Assembly: GCF_001442625.1 (NCBI RefSeq) | Contig: NZ_LMZQ01000012.1 | Span: forward strand, 78,809 to 142,808 | Length of the DNA: 64,000 nt | Direction: 5' to 3' | DNA from: Pedobacter ginsenosidimutans | GTDB taxonomy: Bacteria; Bacteroidota; Bacteroidia; Sphingobacteriales; Sphingobacteriaceae | In this document: piece after piece, positions 35,461-43,153 of the stretch | How positions within the stretch are numbered: position 1 is the first letter of the stretch | How the letters are laid out: every line of letters starts with the position of its first letter | Notes under the pieces: model-generated | Databases searched by the model: none | The model's input: only the letters and a program-made list of their open reading frames with translations | Told to the model about the DNA's origin: nothing | Position numbers and translations under genes: made by a program

Positions 35461-36045
35461 TCATTTTAAAATGTTTTTCTTTATTCGGCTCAAAGTTTCA
35501 GAAGATAGACCTAGATAAGAAGCAATCATATTTTGTGGAAACCGCTGTAGAAAATGAGGATAATTGCTGACCAATTCTTCATAGCGCTCTTCAGCTGAAT
35601 AGTTAATAGCCTGCATTCTTTTTTGGGCAGCAATGGTGTTGTTTTGACTGATCACGTTTGACATCGCTGAAAAGGCAGGGATATGCTTCAGAAATTCTTC
35701 AATTTCCGCATTGGTTGTTTGCAGGACCTCTAGTTCCTCCAGCGCTTCAATGTTAAACCGGCTAGGCGTTAATCGATAAAAGCTTTCGAAATCTGTCAGC
35801 CACCAATTTTCAACAGACAATTTCAGTATATATTCATGTCCTTTTTCATCAACCGTAAAAGTCTTGGCAGATCCTTTTACAATGTACCCGATATATTTGC
35901 ACACGTCTCCTTCCTGTAAAAAGTATTGTCGTTTTCGAAGTTTTCTGGGTTTGAAGTGTGCCGTCAACAAATGCTTATCATCTTCCGATAGCTGTTTGCC
36001 TGATATTTTTTGAATGTAATCGAAAAACGCTTCAAAATAGGACAT
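35461..36045 (-). CDS. Crp/Fnr-family transcriptional regulator
   Basis: About 194 residues from ATG 36045 (MSYFEAFFDYIQKI); ten extra residues from 36075 look unnatural. cNMP-binding domain with RKRQYFLQEGDVCKYIGYIVKGSAKTF, and C-terminal HTH FPQNMIASYLGLSSETLSRIKKNI. Typical Bacteroidota one-component regulator. Likely targets: the SDR at 34270 downstream on the same strand, 430 bases away (inference). Confidence 0.9.
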   Translation of the reverse strand: MSYFEAFFDYIQKISGKQLSEDDKHLLTAHFKPRKLRKRQYFLQEGDVCKYIGYIVKGSAKTFTVDEKGHEYILKLSVENWWLTDFESFYRLTPSRFNIEALEELEVLQTTNAEIEEFLKHIPAFSAMSNVISQNNTIAAQKRMQAINYSAEERYEELVSNYPHFLQRFPQNMIASYLGLSSETLSRIKKNILK

Positions 36046-36274
36046 TGTAAGGAAATAATTATTAGTTATGTGCAATATACTTAAGTCGGCTAAAAGACCA
36101 AAATTATTTAGGCATTGCCTCAGGATACTTCAATGCTAGGTGTCACATTCTATTTTTGGGTAATTTGAATGAAGTACGAAGGTCCCTGCTTCGAGCACTT
36201 TTGAATTAGCCTGTCATTTTATAAATAATAGGTGTCCGATAATATCCCGTACACTATTTATTCAGATATGAAAC

Positions 36275-36450
36275 TACAATTTTGGCCCTCCACTTTTTTT
36301 CTTTTTTATCAGATGTTTTTGTAATCCTTTTTCGAAGTCTGTATGCTTTGTTTTTTCAATTGAATCATTATCAGTTGTTTTGGATGAATTTTGGTCATTG
36401 ATAAACAATAAAAGAGGGGCTAGGGTTCGATTGTAGCCCTGTTCAGCCCA
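36275..36450. repeat. Diverged 180-bp repeat, copy B
   Basis: Second copy of the element at 23605-23783 (same strand). On the minus strand the reading frame LAPLLLFIND...KKKKSGGPKL is kept at the 3' end, but relative to copy A one base is missing inside GAACCC, which breaks the upstream frame. The copies border a 12.5-kb block of regulators and dehydrogenases. Confidence 0.55.
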
Positions 36451-36649
36451 GGGCTGCCTAGATGGGTTACCCATAAATTTGGCGCTAAAATTTATAGATA
36501 AATACCATAACCACTTCAATACAAGCGGTTTAACCGCCTAAATAACAGCACAGAAACATTTTCAGATTTGGATTGCAGAACGCCTCTTTACCTCGTACTG
36601 AACAAATAACAACTAGTTTTACCTTTATCGATCTCTTTAGCGACCCTAA

Positions 36650-36823
36650 TCGCAGCTTACCCGCCAACAGGTTAAAGATTACCTGAACATTAGCGAAAGT
36701 ACCTACAAACGTAAGGTAAAAGATGGCACGTTAAAGCCTGTAAAACTTCCTGGTGGCGATCGTTTTTACGCGAAAGATTTACTGGCTGCCTACCTGGAAA
36801 GCCAGCAAAAGGGCCGTATTTAA
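36650..36823 (+). pseudogene. Excisionase/HTH-type protein, missing start
   Basis: Frame after the TAA at 36647 reads SQLTRQQVKDYLNIS, then ESTYKRKVKDGTLKPVK and LPGGDRFYAKDLLAAYLES, then stop. This is a whole HTH domain as in excisionase-like proteins of Bacteroidota mobile elements (first helix, turn, recognition helix, wing). There is no ATG, GTG or TTG that fits, and an in-frame stop is just upstream, so the start was lost. Confidence 0.6.
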
Positions 36824-36863
36824 TTACCCCTGCATTACCTGTTGTTTACCCTTTGTTGCTACC

Positions 36864-37095
36864 AGGTTAACCCCAACGTTACCCCAGGGTTACCCCGGGG
36901 TTACCTTTTCTCTACCTAAAAGGTAAAGCCAGCGCCTGCTTTCGCAGAATGGCAACACCGCTTACGGTTATGCTGCCCTTAAGCAGGCTGCCACAAGTGG
37001 CCTGGCTGTGGCAACGCGGGCCAACCGTAACGGCTCATTTTGGCTCATAATCGGTGTTAATTGGCTCAATTTAGCTCATTTTAGCTCAAAATGAG
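36864..37095. repeat. Two arrays of short repeats (GTTACCCC and GGCTCATTTT)
   Basis: 36864-36905 has four close copies of GGTTAMCCC. 37032-37095 has five copies of GGCTCATTTT or AGCTCATTTT with small variations, some inverted (CTCAAAATGAG). No gene here. Between an excisionase-like HTH remnant and a DUF6266 fragment, so perhaps binding sites of a lost mobile element. Confidence 0.5.
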
Positions 37096-37198
37096 GCACC
37101 AATGCTGTTAAGCCGCTAGGTTTGGGCATGGATTTAAACATACCGGTATAAACAGAAATCCTTTTTTAAACAAACATTTTTTACTGAAAACAAAAATT

Positions 37199-37339
37199 AT
37201 GGCAACGTATTCAAAAGGCGCAAATGGCGCATTCCCGGGCAAAGTAGGCAGTATAATTGGCAGCAACTGGCGCAGCATAGATTACCTGAAAGGCCTGCCC
37301 AAAAAAGCATTAAACCCAGTACCGAACTGCAACCCCTGA
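37199..37339 (+). pseudogene. DUF6266 protein, N-terminal fragment
   Basis: 46 codons: MATYSKGANGAFPGKVGSIIGSNWRSIDYLKGLPK then a stop. DUF6266 proteins (about 200 residues, common and multi-copy in Sphingobacteriaceae) start this way (MATxxxGxxGxFxGxVGxVVGSxW). The remaining 150 residues are absent. AT-rich leader with a fair ribosome-binding region. Confidence 0.6.
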
Positions 37340-37480
37340 AAGCCATCAGGTACTTTGCCAATCGGACCATTAAGAAAGGAGCGGGTAATGATTGGCCTGG
37401 TTTGCTAAGGAGAAAACGGCTGTTCAACTGAATATTAAATGCTCCATGTAATACCAGCTACAGGAGCATTTACTCCACGT

Positions 37481-38005
37481 TTACCTATTTGCTGATTTTT
37501 TTTTTAACAGTTCTTCGTATGCCGGTCCCTCACGTTTTTCCATACCATCAGAAATCTTTATTCCGGCTTTCTCAAACTCGCTGATTAATCTTTTATCGAA
37601 ATCAGCGATGTATGATGCAAATGATAAAGAATCTTTTTGTTCAGGAATTGTTGTAAAAGGAACATGCGGTTCTTTAAACCTGTGCAACACGGCTTGAGTA
37701 CTATCATTGCCTTCCAAAAGAACCGAGTCACCGTAGTTTGTAATCTTAGCTACATAATCTTTGGTAAGGTATTTTAAGGAATCATTTTCTATTTTATAAG
37801 GAAGCCTAAACCGGCCAACTTTCTGATTATAGAAAACTACATATTGCGAATCAATATCAAATTCGCTATATCCATTTTCCCTGGAAAACCGATGCCATTT
37901 TCCGATCAGTGATTTTTTATTTCCATCTATATTTTTAGGATTTGGCGAATCGCAGGCGGGAAGGATAAAAATGAAACAGGCAAGTAAATAAAATATGGAT
38001 CTCAT
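37481..38005 (-). CDS. Hypothetical lipoprotein, 174 aa
   Basis: Lipobox Cys18 in FILPACDSP. The mature part begins NPKNIDGNKKSLIGKWHRFSRENGYSEF, like lipocalin-type or DUF domains that open IGKWxx; the rest is beta-rich, then charged helical (ISEFEKAGIKISDGMEKREG). No specific family recognised. Standing alone, upstream of nothing on its strand but the GH11 gene. Confidence 0.7.
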   Translation of the reverse strand: MRSIFYLLACFIFILPACDSPNPKNIDGNKKSLIGKWHRFSRENGYSEFDIDSQYVVFYNQKVGRFRLPYKIENDSLKYLTKDYVAKITNYGDSVLLEGNDSTQAVLHRFKEPHVPFTTIPEQKDSLSFASYIADFDKRLISEFEKAGIKISDGMEKREGPAYEELLKKKSANR

Positions 38006-38131
38006 GATAACTAATTGTTAAATAATATTAAAAGCATTTTTACCCAGGTATTGATGAGCAAGTACCTGCAGTACATACTGCCCGGCTTATTGCCAGGCAG
38101 TAATGTGGTTGTGATCGGTTTAAACAAATGT

Positions 38132-38899
38132 TTACTGTGCCCAAATGCTACAGTTAATATTGCCATTCGTATTAGAACCCCATGTTTCCGAAACCATAAT
38201 TGCAGGAATATTTAACTGGCCAAGCGTATATCCATAACTTTGCCATTTGTTGTAGTGGTTGGCAAAAGTAATAACGTGATTTTGTCCGGTAGAAGTTTTT
38301 GTAACCCTGGAGCTATAAATCTGCCTGAAGCCGTCACCACCGTCGATATTTTTACCTGTCATCCATCGGGTCCAAACGTTATAACCTGCTCCATCGGTTT
38401 CAAATGTTCCCAGGTAAGTGCCGCTGTGAGGTGAAACCGCACCCCAGGTTTCATTCACGTAATACTCATAATAAGGGCTTCTGCTCCACCCGTACCAGCC
38501 AAAAGTACCACCTCCGGAGTTTGAGTAAGCGCCCAGGTTATAACCTATCTTATAGGTTGCTGATCCTACTGAATAACCTTTACCACAAGTAAAATTACCG
38601 TTAAATCCGTTCCAGTTAACGCTGTAATTTCCGCCGGCACCATTGGCATAATTGACTGTACCGGTTGCGCCGTCACTCTTCCAAAGCGACCAAAAGAAGC
38701 CGTTATGTGTACCCGATTGATAAGATTCTACCGTGGCGACAGCTTTGGTAGGAGGGGGTGGAGCGGTGACTTCCCCAGGCGCCATCTTTTCGTCTTTTTT
38801 ACAGCCTGTTAAACATGCAGCGCTTGCAAACATTAAGGTTGCAGCCATAACAAAAGTAACCTTCCTGGCTACACTTGTCAGTGATTTTTGTTTTTTCAT
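38132..38899 (-). CDS. GH11 endo-1,4-beta-xylanase lipoprotein
   Basis: 255 residues. Lipobox Cys33 (LTGC), a proline-rich linker (VTAPPPPTKA), then a GH11 jelly roll (about 58-255). Nucleophile Glu145 in SPYYEYYVNETWG and acid/base Glu238 in AIMVSETWG, matching PLVEYY and VATEGY of classical xylanases. HGTY-like PHSGTYLGTFETDGAGYNVW and FANHYNKWQSYGYTLG complete the signature. Hydrolyses xylan, probably at the cell surface as a lipoprotein. Unusual next to mobile DNA: no SusC/D or other xylan genes nearby. Confidence 0.9.
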   Translation of the reverse strand: MKKQKSLTSVARKVTFVMAATLMFASAACLTGCKKDEKMAPGEVTAPPPPTKAVATVESYQSGTHNGFFWSLWKSDGATGTVNYANGAGGNYSVNWNGFNGNFTCGKGYSVGSATYKIGYNLGAYSNSGGGTFGWYGWSRSPYYEYYVNETWGAVSPHSGTYLGTFETDGAGYNVWTRWMTGKNIDGGDGFRQIYSSRVTKTSTGQNHVITFANHYNKWQSYGYTLGQLNIPAIMVSETWGSNTNGNINCSIWAQ

Positions 38900-39237
38900 A
38901 TAAGATATATATATTGGTTAGGGAAGCAAAATAACCGCATTTAGATCTGGGATATGGCTAATAATCAGCAAATTTGTTATACAAATGTTCACACAGCCTG
39001 GAACTGCAATGGTCTACTGGCGTTTTTTTGCTGTCAGATTACAGAGGAGCATTACTTTAAGTATGCTTCGAACATTTTAAGAAAAAGATCCCGATCGTAA
39101 GATAGTTCTGCTGAATGGGATGCAGGCCGATATAGAAATTATTATCTAGAAGCGTTCATTGCTCCAGAGGTTTTTTCAGGAACAACCAAAATGATGAACA
39201 ATGGGTGCTTGCTAAAGGAAGATAAACAGAAATTAAA

Positions 39238-39280
39238 CAATCATAAAATACCATTTCTCTGAAACAGTATTTTATGATTG
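39238..39280. terminator. Inverted repeat at the end of the hxlR-type gene
   Basis: 14-bp perfect arms (39238-39251 and 39267-39280) with a 15-nt loop; the right arm overlaps the last codons of the HxlR gene. No T tract. Could be a terminator, or a binding site. The 370 bases between here and the GH11 start (38900-39237) show no gene. Confidence 0.4.
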
Positions 39281-39670
39281 CCCTTCTTTGGTTTTGGATG
39301 ACATTTCACTTTTGATTTTCTCCCGGTGCTGGATGCCCCATTCGGTCATGGCCCCAATGACTTTTTCGAGCGTATAACTATAAGGCAACAATTCGTATTC
39401 TATTACAACAGGATAGCCTACGGATACTTTTTTTATGATAAAACCATTCATTTCAAGGTCTTTTAGTTCGCTTGAAAGTACTCTGGCTGAAATTCCCTTA
39501 ACCTGACGCTGCAATTCTGTAAACCTGTTGTTCCCCCTGGCCATTGCAATAATTATCATCAGTTTCCACTTACCGCCAACAGCATATAATGCATCAGCCA
39601 TCCCATTTAGAATTTTATGGCACTCTTCCGTAAATTCTTTGTTTTCTACCGGTTCTTCTTTATTGTTCAT
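39272..39670 (-). CDS. HxlR-family transcriptional regulator
   Basis: 132 residues. Winged HTH of the HxlR type: VGGKWKLMIIIAMARGNNRFTELQRQVKGISARVLSSELKDLEMNGFIIKK then YELLPYSYTLEKVIGAMTEWG. A one-Cys signal sits in EECHKILNG, at the position where redox or aldehyde-sensing members keep their Cys. Divergent from the SnoaL-like gene, 116 bases away, with which it presumably forms a regulatory pair. Confidence 0.93.
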   Translation of the reverse strand: MNNKEEPVENKEFTEECHKILNGMADALYAVGGKWKLMIIIAMARGNNRFTELQRQVKGISARVLSSELKDLEMNGFIIKKVSVGYPVVIEYELLPYSYTLEKVIGAMTEWGIQHREKIKSEMSSKTKEGQS

Positions 39671-39694
39671 TATGCTATGTTTTAATTAGTTGCT

Positions 39695-39707
39695 AACCTT
39701 TAGGTAA
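39695..39707. promoter_or_regulatory. Candidate operator between hxlR-type gene and SnoaL gene
   Basis: AACCTTTAGGTAA, a 4-bp palindrome ACCT/AGGT with flanking A and T, near the middle of the divergent gap. HxlR proteins bind such sites near their own promoter. Weak. Confidence 0.3.
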
Positions 39708-39736
39708 CAGGTAATAAATTGTTAGCGAATATAATC

Positions 39737-39744
39737 TAATTTTG
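39737..39744 (+). promoter_or_regulatory. -7 box of the SnoaL-like gene (TAATTTTG)
   Basis: Matches TAnnTTTG, 43 bases before the start at 39787. Confidence 0.45.
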
Positions 39745-39786
39745 GTGATTATAAAAAGAACTTTTAAACACAAAAAAATAAAAATT

Positions 39787-40227
39787 ATGACATTAGAAAT
39801 TTTGAAAATCAAAGAAGAATTAAGGGACTTAATAGATGCTTATGCCTATTTAAGTGATGAAAAAAAGATCCCGGAAGTAATGGGGCTCTTTACGCCAGAT
39901 GCCACCTACAAAGTTTATATGGGCGACTTTTTAGCTGCGAATGTGTCGGGAACTGAAACCATGGAAAAAGAATTTAACGGGCATGCCTCTTTAGTAAAAA
40001 CCTATTTTACAATGAACGGGCAGCATACTGTAAAAATAGATGGCGATACTGCCACAGGTGTTTCTTTTTCTCAGATCAAAATGATCAGAGCATCTGAAGG
40101 TAAGTCCATTCTTACAGATTACAGCGTTAAGTATGATGACAAATATGTATGTCTGAACGGGAAGTGGTTAATTAAGGAGCGTATCGGCTATTTTATAATT
40201 GTAGAGGAGAGACCATTTAACGGTTAA
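39787..40227 (+). CDS. SnoaL-like/NTF2-fold protein
   Basis: 146 residues from ATG 39787 (MTLEILKIKEELRD). A GTG at 39742 would add fifteen basic residues and sits on the promoter. NTF2-like cone fold: helix with LIDAYAYLSDEKKIPEVMGLFTPDATYKV, then GDTATGVSFSQI and ENGKWLI-type KWLIKERIGYFI. Most resemble SnoaL-like small-molecule enzymes, which act on phenolic or polyketide substrates. Divergent from the HxlR regulator. A hairpin and T run follow at about 40237-40313. Confidence 0.85.
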   Translation: MTLEILKIKEELRDLIDAYAYLSDEKKIPEVMGLFTPDATYKVYMGDFLAANVSGTETMEKEFNGHASLVKTYFTMNGQHTVKIDGDTATGVSFSQIKMIRASEGKSILTDYSVKYDDKYVCLNGKWLIKERIGYFIIVEERPFNG

Positions 40228-40706
40228 CACAAAAGCAAAGGGTAGCCATTCTTGTATCCATTGTCAGAGCCAATATGCTCATAGCTGTGCTGCAATTAAC
40301 GGTTACCCTTTTTTGTAAAACAACGACAGGATATGGTAGTAAGTGTAAAATGAATGAAGTTAAAGAAACATCAACCATACAATTAAATAAGCAAACAGTC
40401 TTTAATTTGTGCCTGGTAACTTATGTCATGGCAAACCGGGCAATTGAAGACGGGCAAAAAAGGGAAAAACCACTTTTTAAAACGATGGAACAGTTCCCGG
40501 CATAAACCTGAATAGCTTGTTTCCGTACATCATAATCAGACGCTAAAGGAGTATCTGCGTTAAACGCATCATCATAAGCAGGCAGCCTCCGGTATTGGCC
40601 TCCAAACTAGTATTTATGGAAGCCGTTAGGCAATGGGGAGATGCCTTCTCCCTTTTTGTTTTCGGATAGCGGTGATTGCCATTTGCATGTCACAAAGAGT
40701 GGAATA

Positions 40707-40718
40707 TACTAAAAAGTA
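40707..40718. promoter_or_regulatory. TetR operator candidate 1
   Basis: TACTAAAAAGTA, TACT-AAAA-AGTA palindrome, 22 bp before the tetR -7 box, where the -33 region lies. The same box recurs at 41378 and 41468. Confidence 0.6.
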
Positions 40719-40740
40719 TTTTTAATTAAACTTTTTGGTA

Positions 40741-40748
40741 TATTTTTG
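40741..40748 (+). promoter_or_regulatory. -7 box of tetR-type gene (TATTTTTG)
   Basis: TAnnTTTG match, 19 bases before the ATG at 40768. Confidence 0.5.
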
Positions 40749-40767
40749 TGTCGTAAAATTTATTAAC

Positions 40768-41358
40768 ATGCTTACTAAAGCCGAAAGAACAAAGCAATTC
40801 ATCCTGGAAACAGCAGCCCCTATCTTTAATCAGAAAGGAATATCCGGCGCTAATATAGACGATGTGCTTGCTGCCACAAAATTGACTAAAGGATGCCTTT
40901 ATGGTCATTTTGAAGGCAAGGAAGATCTTGCTTTACAGGTTGTTGATTTCATGCTGAAAAGCAACGGCGAAAAAATGTTATCAACTATCAGCAAGGGGAA
41001 AACAGCGAAGGCTAAAGTGTTTGCCTTTCTCGACTTTTACAAAGATCCCTTGAATACCTATCTGAAGGGCGGGTGTCCGATATTTAATGTCGCGGTTGAA
41101 TCTGATGATAATTTCCCGGCCATCAAGGAAAAAATAGCAGGTGTTATCCGGCGCGGACAGGAAATATTTATTGGTGTTTTAAATCAGGGCATTAAGGACG
41201 GGGAGCTTTCTGATAAACTTGATCCCGCTGTTTATGCATTTAAAGCCGTAGCTGCTGTTGAAGGTGCTGTGGTGATGTGCAGGTCTATGAATACAGCAAA
41301 ACCGATGGCGAGTTTGCTCAAAAGCCTGAAAGCAGAATTAGAAAGTTACGCAATCTAA
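40768..41358 (+). CDS. TetR/AcrR-family transcriptional regulator
   Basis: 196 residues from ATG 40768 (MLTKAERTKQFILE). The N-terminal HTH is IDDVLAATKLTKGCLYGHFEGKEDLALQV, the usual position. The C-terminal half is helical (KAVAAVEGAVVMCRSMNT). Like regulators of SDR/oxidoreductase detox genes. Next to two SDR genes and a quinone oxidoreductase; three operator boxes around it support autoregulation and control of that operon. Confidence 0.94.
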   Translation: MLTKAERTKQFILETAAPIFNQKGISGANIDDVLAATKLTKGCLYGHFEGKEDLALQVVDFMLKSNGEKMLSTISKGKTAKAKVFAFLDFYKDPLNTYLKGGCPIFNVAVESDDNFPAIKEKIAGVIRRGQEIFIGVLNQGIKDGELSDKLDPAVYAFKAVAAVEGAVVMCRSMNTAKPMASLLKSLKAELESYAI

Positions 41359-41377
41359 TTTTTTTTCATTTAAAATA

Positions 41378-41389
41378 TACTAAAAAGTC
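41378..41389. promoter_or_regulatory. TetR operator candidate 2
   Basis: TACTAAAAAGTC within AAAATATACTAAAAAGTCTTTT, just after the tetR gene. One base from the perfect palindrome. Confidence 0.55.
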
Positions 41390-41467
41390 TTTTAATAGTT
41401 TTTAACTATTAAAAAATATAAAACCATCTCGCAATTTAAATTAAATGCAAAATCACGTGTAAAAATA

Positions 41468-41479
41468 TACTAAAAAGTC
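41468..41479. promoter_or_regulatory. TetR operator candidate 3
   Basis: TACTAAAAAGTC within TATACTAAAAAGTCTATA (41466-41483), 15 bases before the SDR start at 41495, so it sits over the SDR promoter or leader. Confidence 0.6.
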
Positions 41480-41494
41480 TATACTTAAGAAAAT

Positions 41495-42307
41495 ATGGAA
41501 TCAAAACAAAAAACGGTTTTAGTCACAGGTGCCTCATCAGGCATTGGGCTGCTTGTTGCAAGCAAGCTCCACGAAAATGGCTACAAGGTTATCGGAACAA
41601 GTAGGAACCCCGAAAAATACCTGGCAAAACTGCCATATAAGTTACTGCCATTAGATCTGAACGATGACCATTCCATAGTATCTTTTGGTCAGTTGCTCTT
41701 CAGTCAGATCAAACAGTTGGATGTGTTGGTTAACAACGCTGGTTACCTTGTAAATGGACTTGCGGAGGAAACTCCTATTGAGTTGGGCAGGCAGCAGTTT
41801 GAAACCAACTTTTGGGGAACGATCAAATTAACCAACGAGTTGCTACCCTACTTAAGAAAACAAAAACATGGAAAAATAATCACCCTCGGTTCTTTACTGG
41901 GTTTAGTGGGGCTTCCAAATGTGTCCTATTATGCGGCTTCCAAACATGCACTCGAAGGTTATTTTAAATCATTGCGTTTTGAATTGAACCAGTTTAACAT
42001 CAAGGTGGTAATGGTTGAGCCGATGAGTTTTAAAACCAATATTGGTGAAAGTGGAACTGTTGCTACAGGAACGATCCCAGCATATGATACCTTCAGGCAA
42101 AAGGTAACCGCCTATACTAAAAGTACATTTGATAATGCACCCGATCCTGCACCGGTTATCGCTACTTTATTGCAAACAATAAAGGAAAAGAATCCAAAGT
42201 TTAGTTACCCTGTCGGAAAAGGATCATCAATCGCACTGCTGCTTCAGCATTTCTTTTATAAGGTTTTCGAAAAATCCATTCTGAAATCTGTAAATGCTTC
42301 AAAATAA
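41495..42307 (+). CDS. SDR family oxidoreductase
   Basis: 270 residues. VTGASSGIGLLVASKLH loop, NNAG, Ser in ITLGSLLGLVGLP, YYAASKHA. Classical SDR with the length and end of the 3-ketodihydrosphingosine/17-beta-dehydrogenase-like group (NQFNIKVVMVEPMSFKTNI). First gene of a three-gene run with an SDR 23 bases on and a quinone-oxidoreductase-like gene 55 bases further. Presumably repressed by the adjacent TetR. Confidence 0.93.
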   Translation: MESKQKTVLVTGASSGIGLLVASKLHENGYKVIGTSRNPEKYLAKLPYKLLPLDLNDDHSIVSFGQLLFSQIKQLDVLVNNAGYLVNGLAEETPIELGRQQFETNFWGTIKLTNELLPYLRKQKHGKIITLGSLLGLVGLPNVSYYAASKHALEGYFKSLRFELNQFNIKVVMVEPMSFKTNIGESGTVATGTIPAYDTFRQKVTAYTKSTFDNAPDPAPVIATLLQTIKEKNPKFSYPVGKGSSIALLLQHFFYKVFEKSILKSVNASK

Positions 42308-42330
42308 AATTATCACTAGAAATTATAATC

Positions 42331-43098
42331 ATGCAAATAAAAGGAAAAACGGTACTGATCACCGGTGGGGCATCAGGTATCGGGCTGGAAGCAGCAAAGC
42401 AATTTTTGGCTAATGGAGCTAGTGTAATCATCACTGGCAGAAACCAGGGAAAATTAGATGATGCCAAGAAGCTATACCCCGCGATTATAACCATTAAAAG
42501 TGATGTCTCAGAGGCCGATGATGCACAAGAACTTTTTAACCAGGTGCAGCAACTGGGCGGTATTGATATATTATACAACAATGCAGGTGTTTTAACTGAT
42601 CCTATCAATCTCGGATCGGCAAACGAAAGGCATTTTAAAGATGCTGCCTACGAAATAAACGTCAATTACCTTGGGGTTATCCGGCTTAACGACCTTTTCA
42701 TAGACATGCTCAAATCGAGGAAAGAAAGCGCAATCATCAACACAACCTCATTACTTAGTTATGTTCCTTCATTACTGGAAGCAACTTATTCAGCCTCTAA
42801 AGTAGCACTGCAGTTTTACACCAGATCGCTTAGAAAACACCTTCAGATTTTGAACAGCAGCGTAAAGGTTTTTGAACTTTTACCTCCACTTGTGGCAACC
42901 GAAATGACCACCGATATGAACGGAAAAAAAATGAGTGCGGCAGATATGGTGAAAGCGTTTATTGCCGGTCTTCAGAAAGATAAGCTTACGATCCGTATAG
43001 GTGATACTAAAACAGTGTATATACTTAACCGGATTTTTCCAAAAATGGTTTTTAATCTGGCTAATCCTAAAAAAAGTTATAAATTAATATCACAATAA
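42331..43098 (+). CDS. SDR family oxidoreductase (DltE-like)
   Basis: 255 residues. LITGGASGIGLEAAKQFL loop, NNAG, Ser in NTTSLLSYVPS, YSASKVA, VKVFELLPPLVATEMT. Same group as the SDR at 33039, with which it shares the VKVFELxPP motif; possibly an old paralogue in the same island. Co-transcribed with its neighbours. Confidence 0.93.
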   Translation: MQIKGKTVLITGGASGIGLEAAKQFLANGASVIITGRNQGKLDDAKKLYPAIITIKSDVSEADDAQELFNQVQQLGGIDILYNNAGVLTDPINLGSANERHFKDAAYEINVNYLGVIRLNDLFIDMLKSRKESAIINTTSLLSYVPSLLEATYSASKVALQFYTRSLRKHLQILNSSVKVFELLPPLVATEMTTDMNGKKMSAADMVKAFIAGLQKDKLTIRIGDTKTVYILNRIFPKMVFNLANPKKSYKLISQ

Positions 43099-43153
43099 AA
43101 ATTACTTCGTAAAATCCATCGTATTGCACTGATGATTAATAATATACAAGAAT

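Noticed and set aside
40350..40505. 51-codon ORF beginning MNEVKETSTIQLNKQTVFNL, which slightly recalls a class I lanthipeptide leader
   Set aside because: The similarity is limited to a short LNKxT stretch; no Cys-rich core and no modification enzyme nearby.
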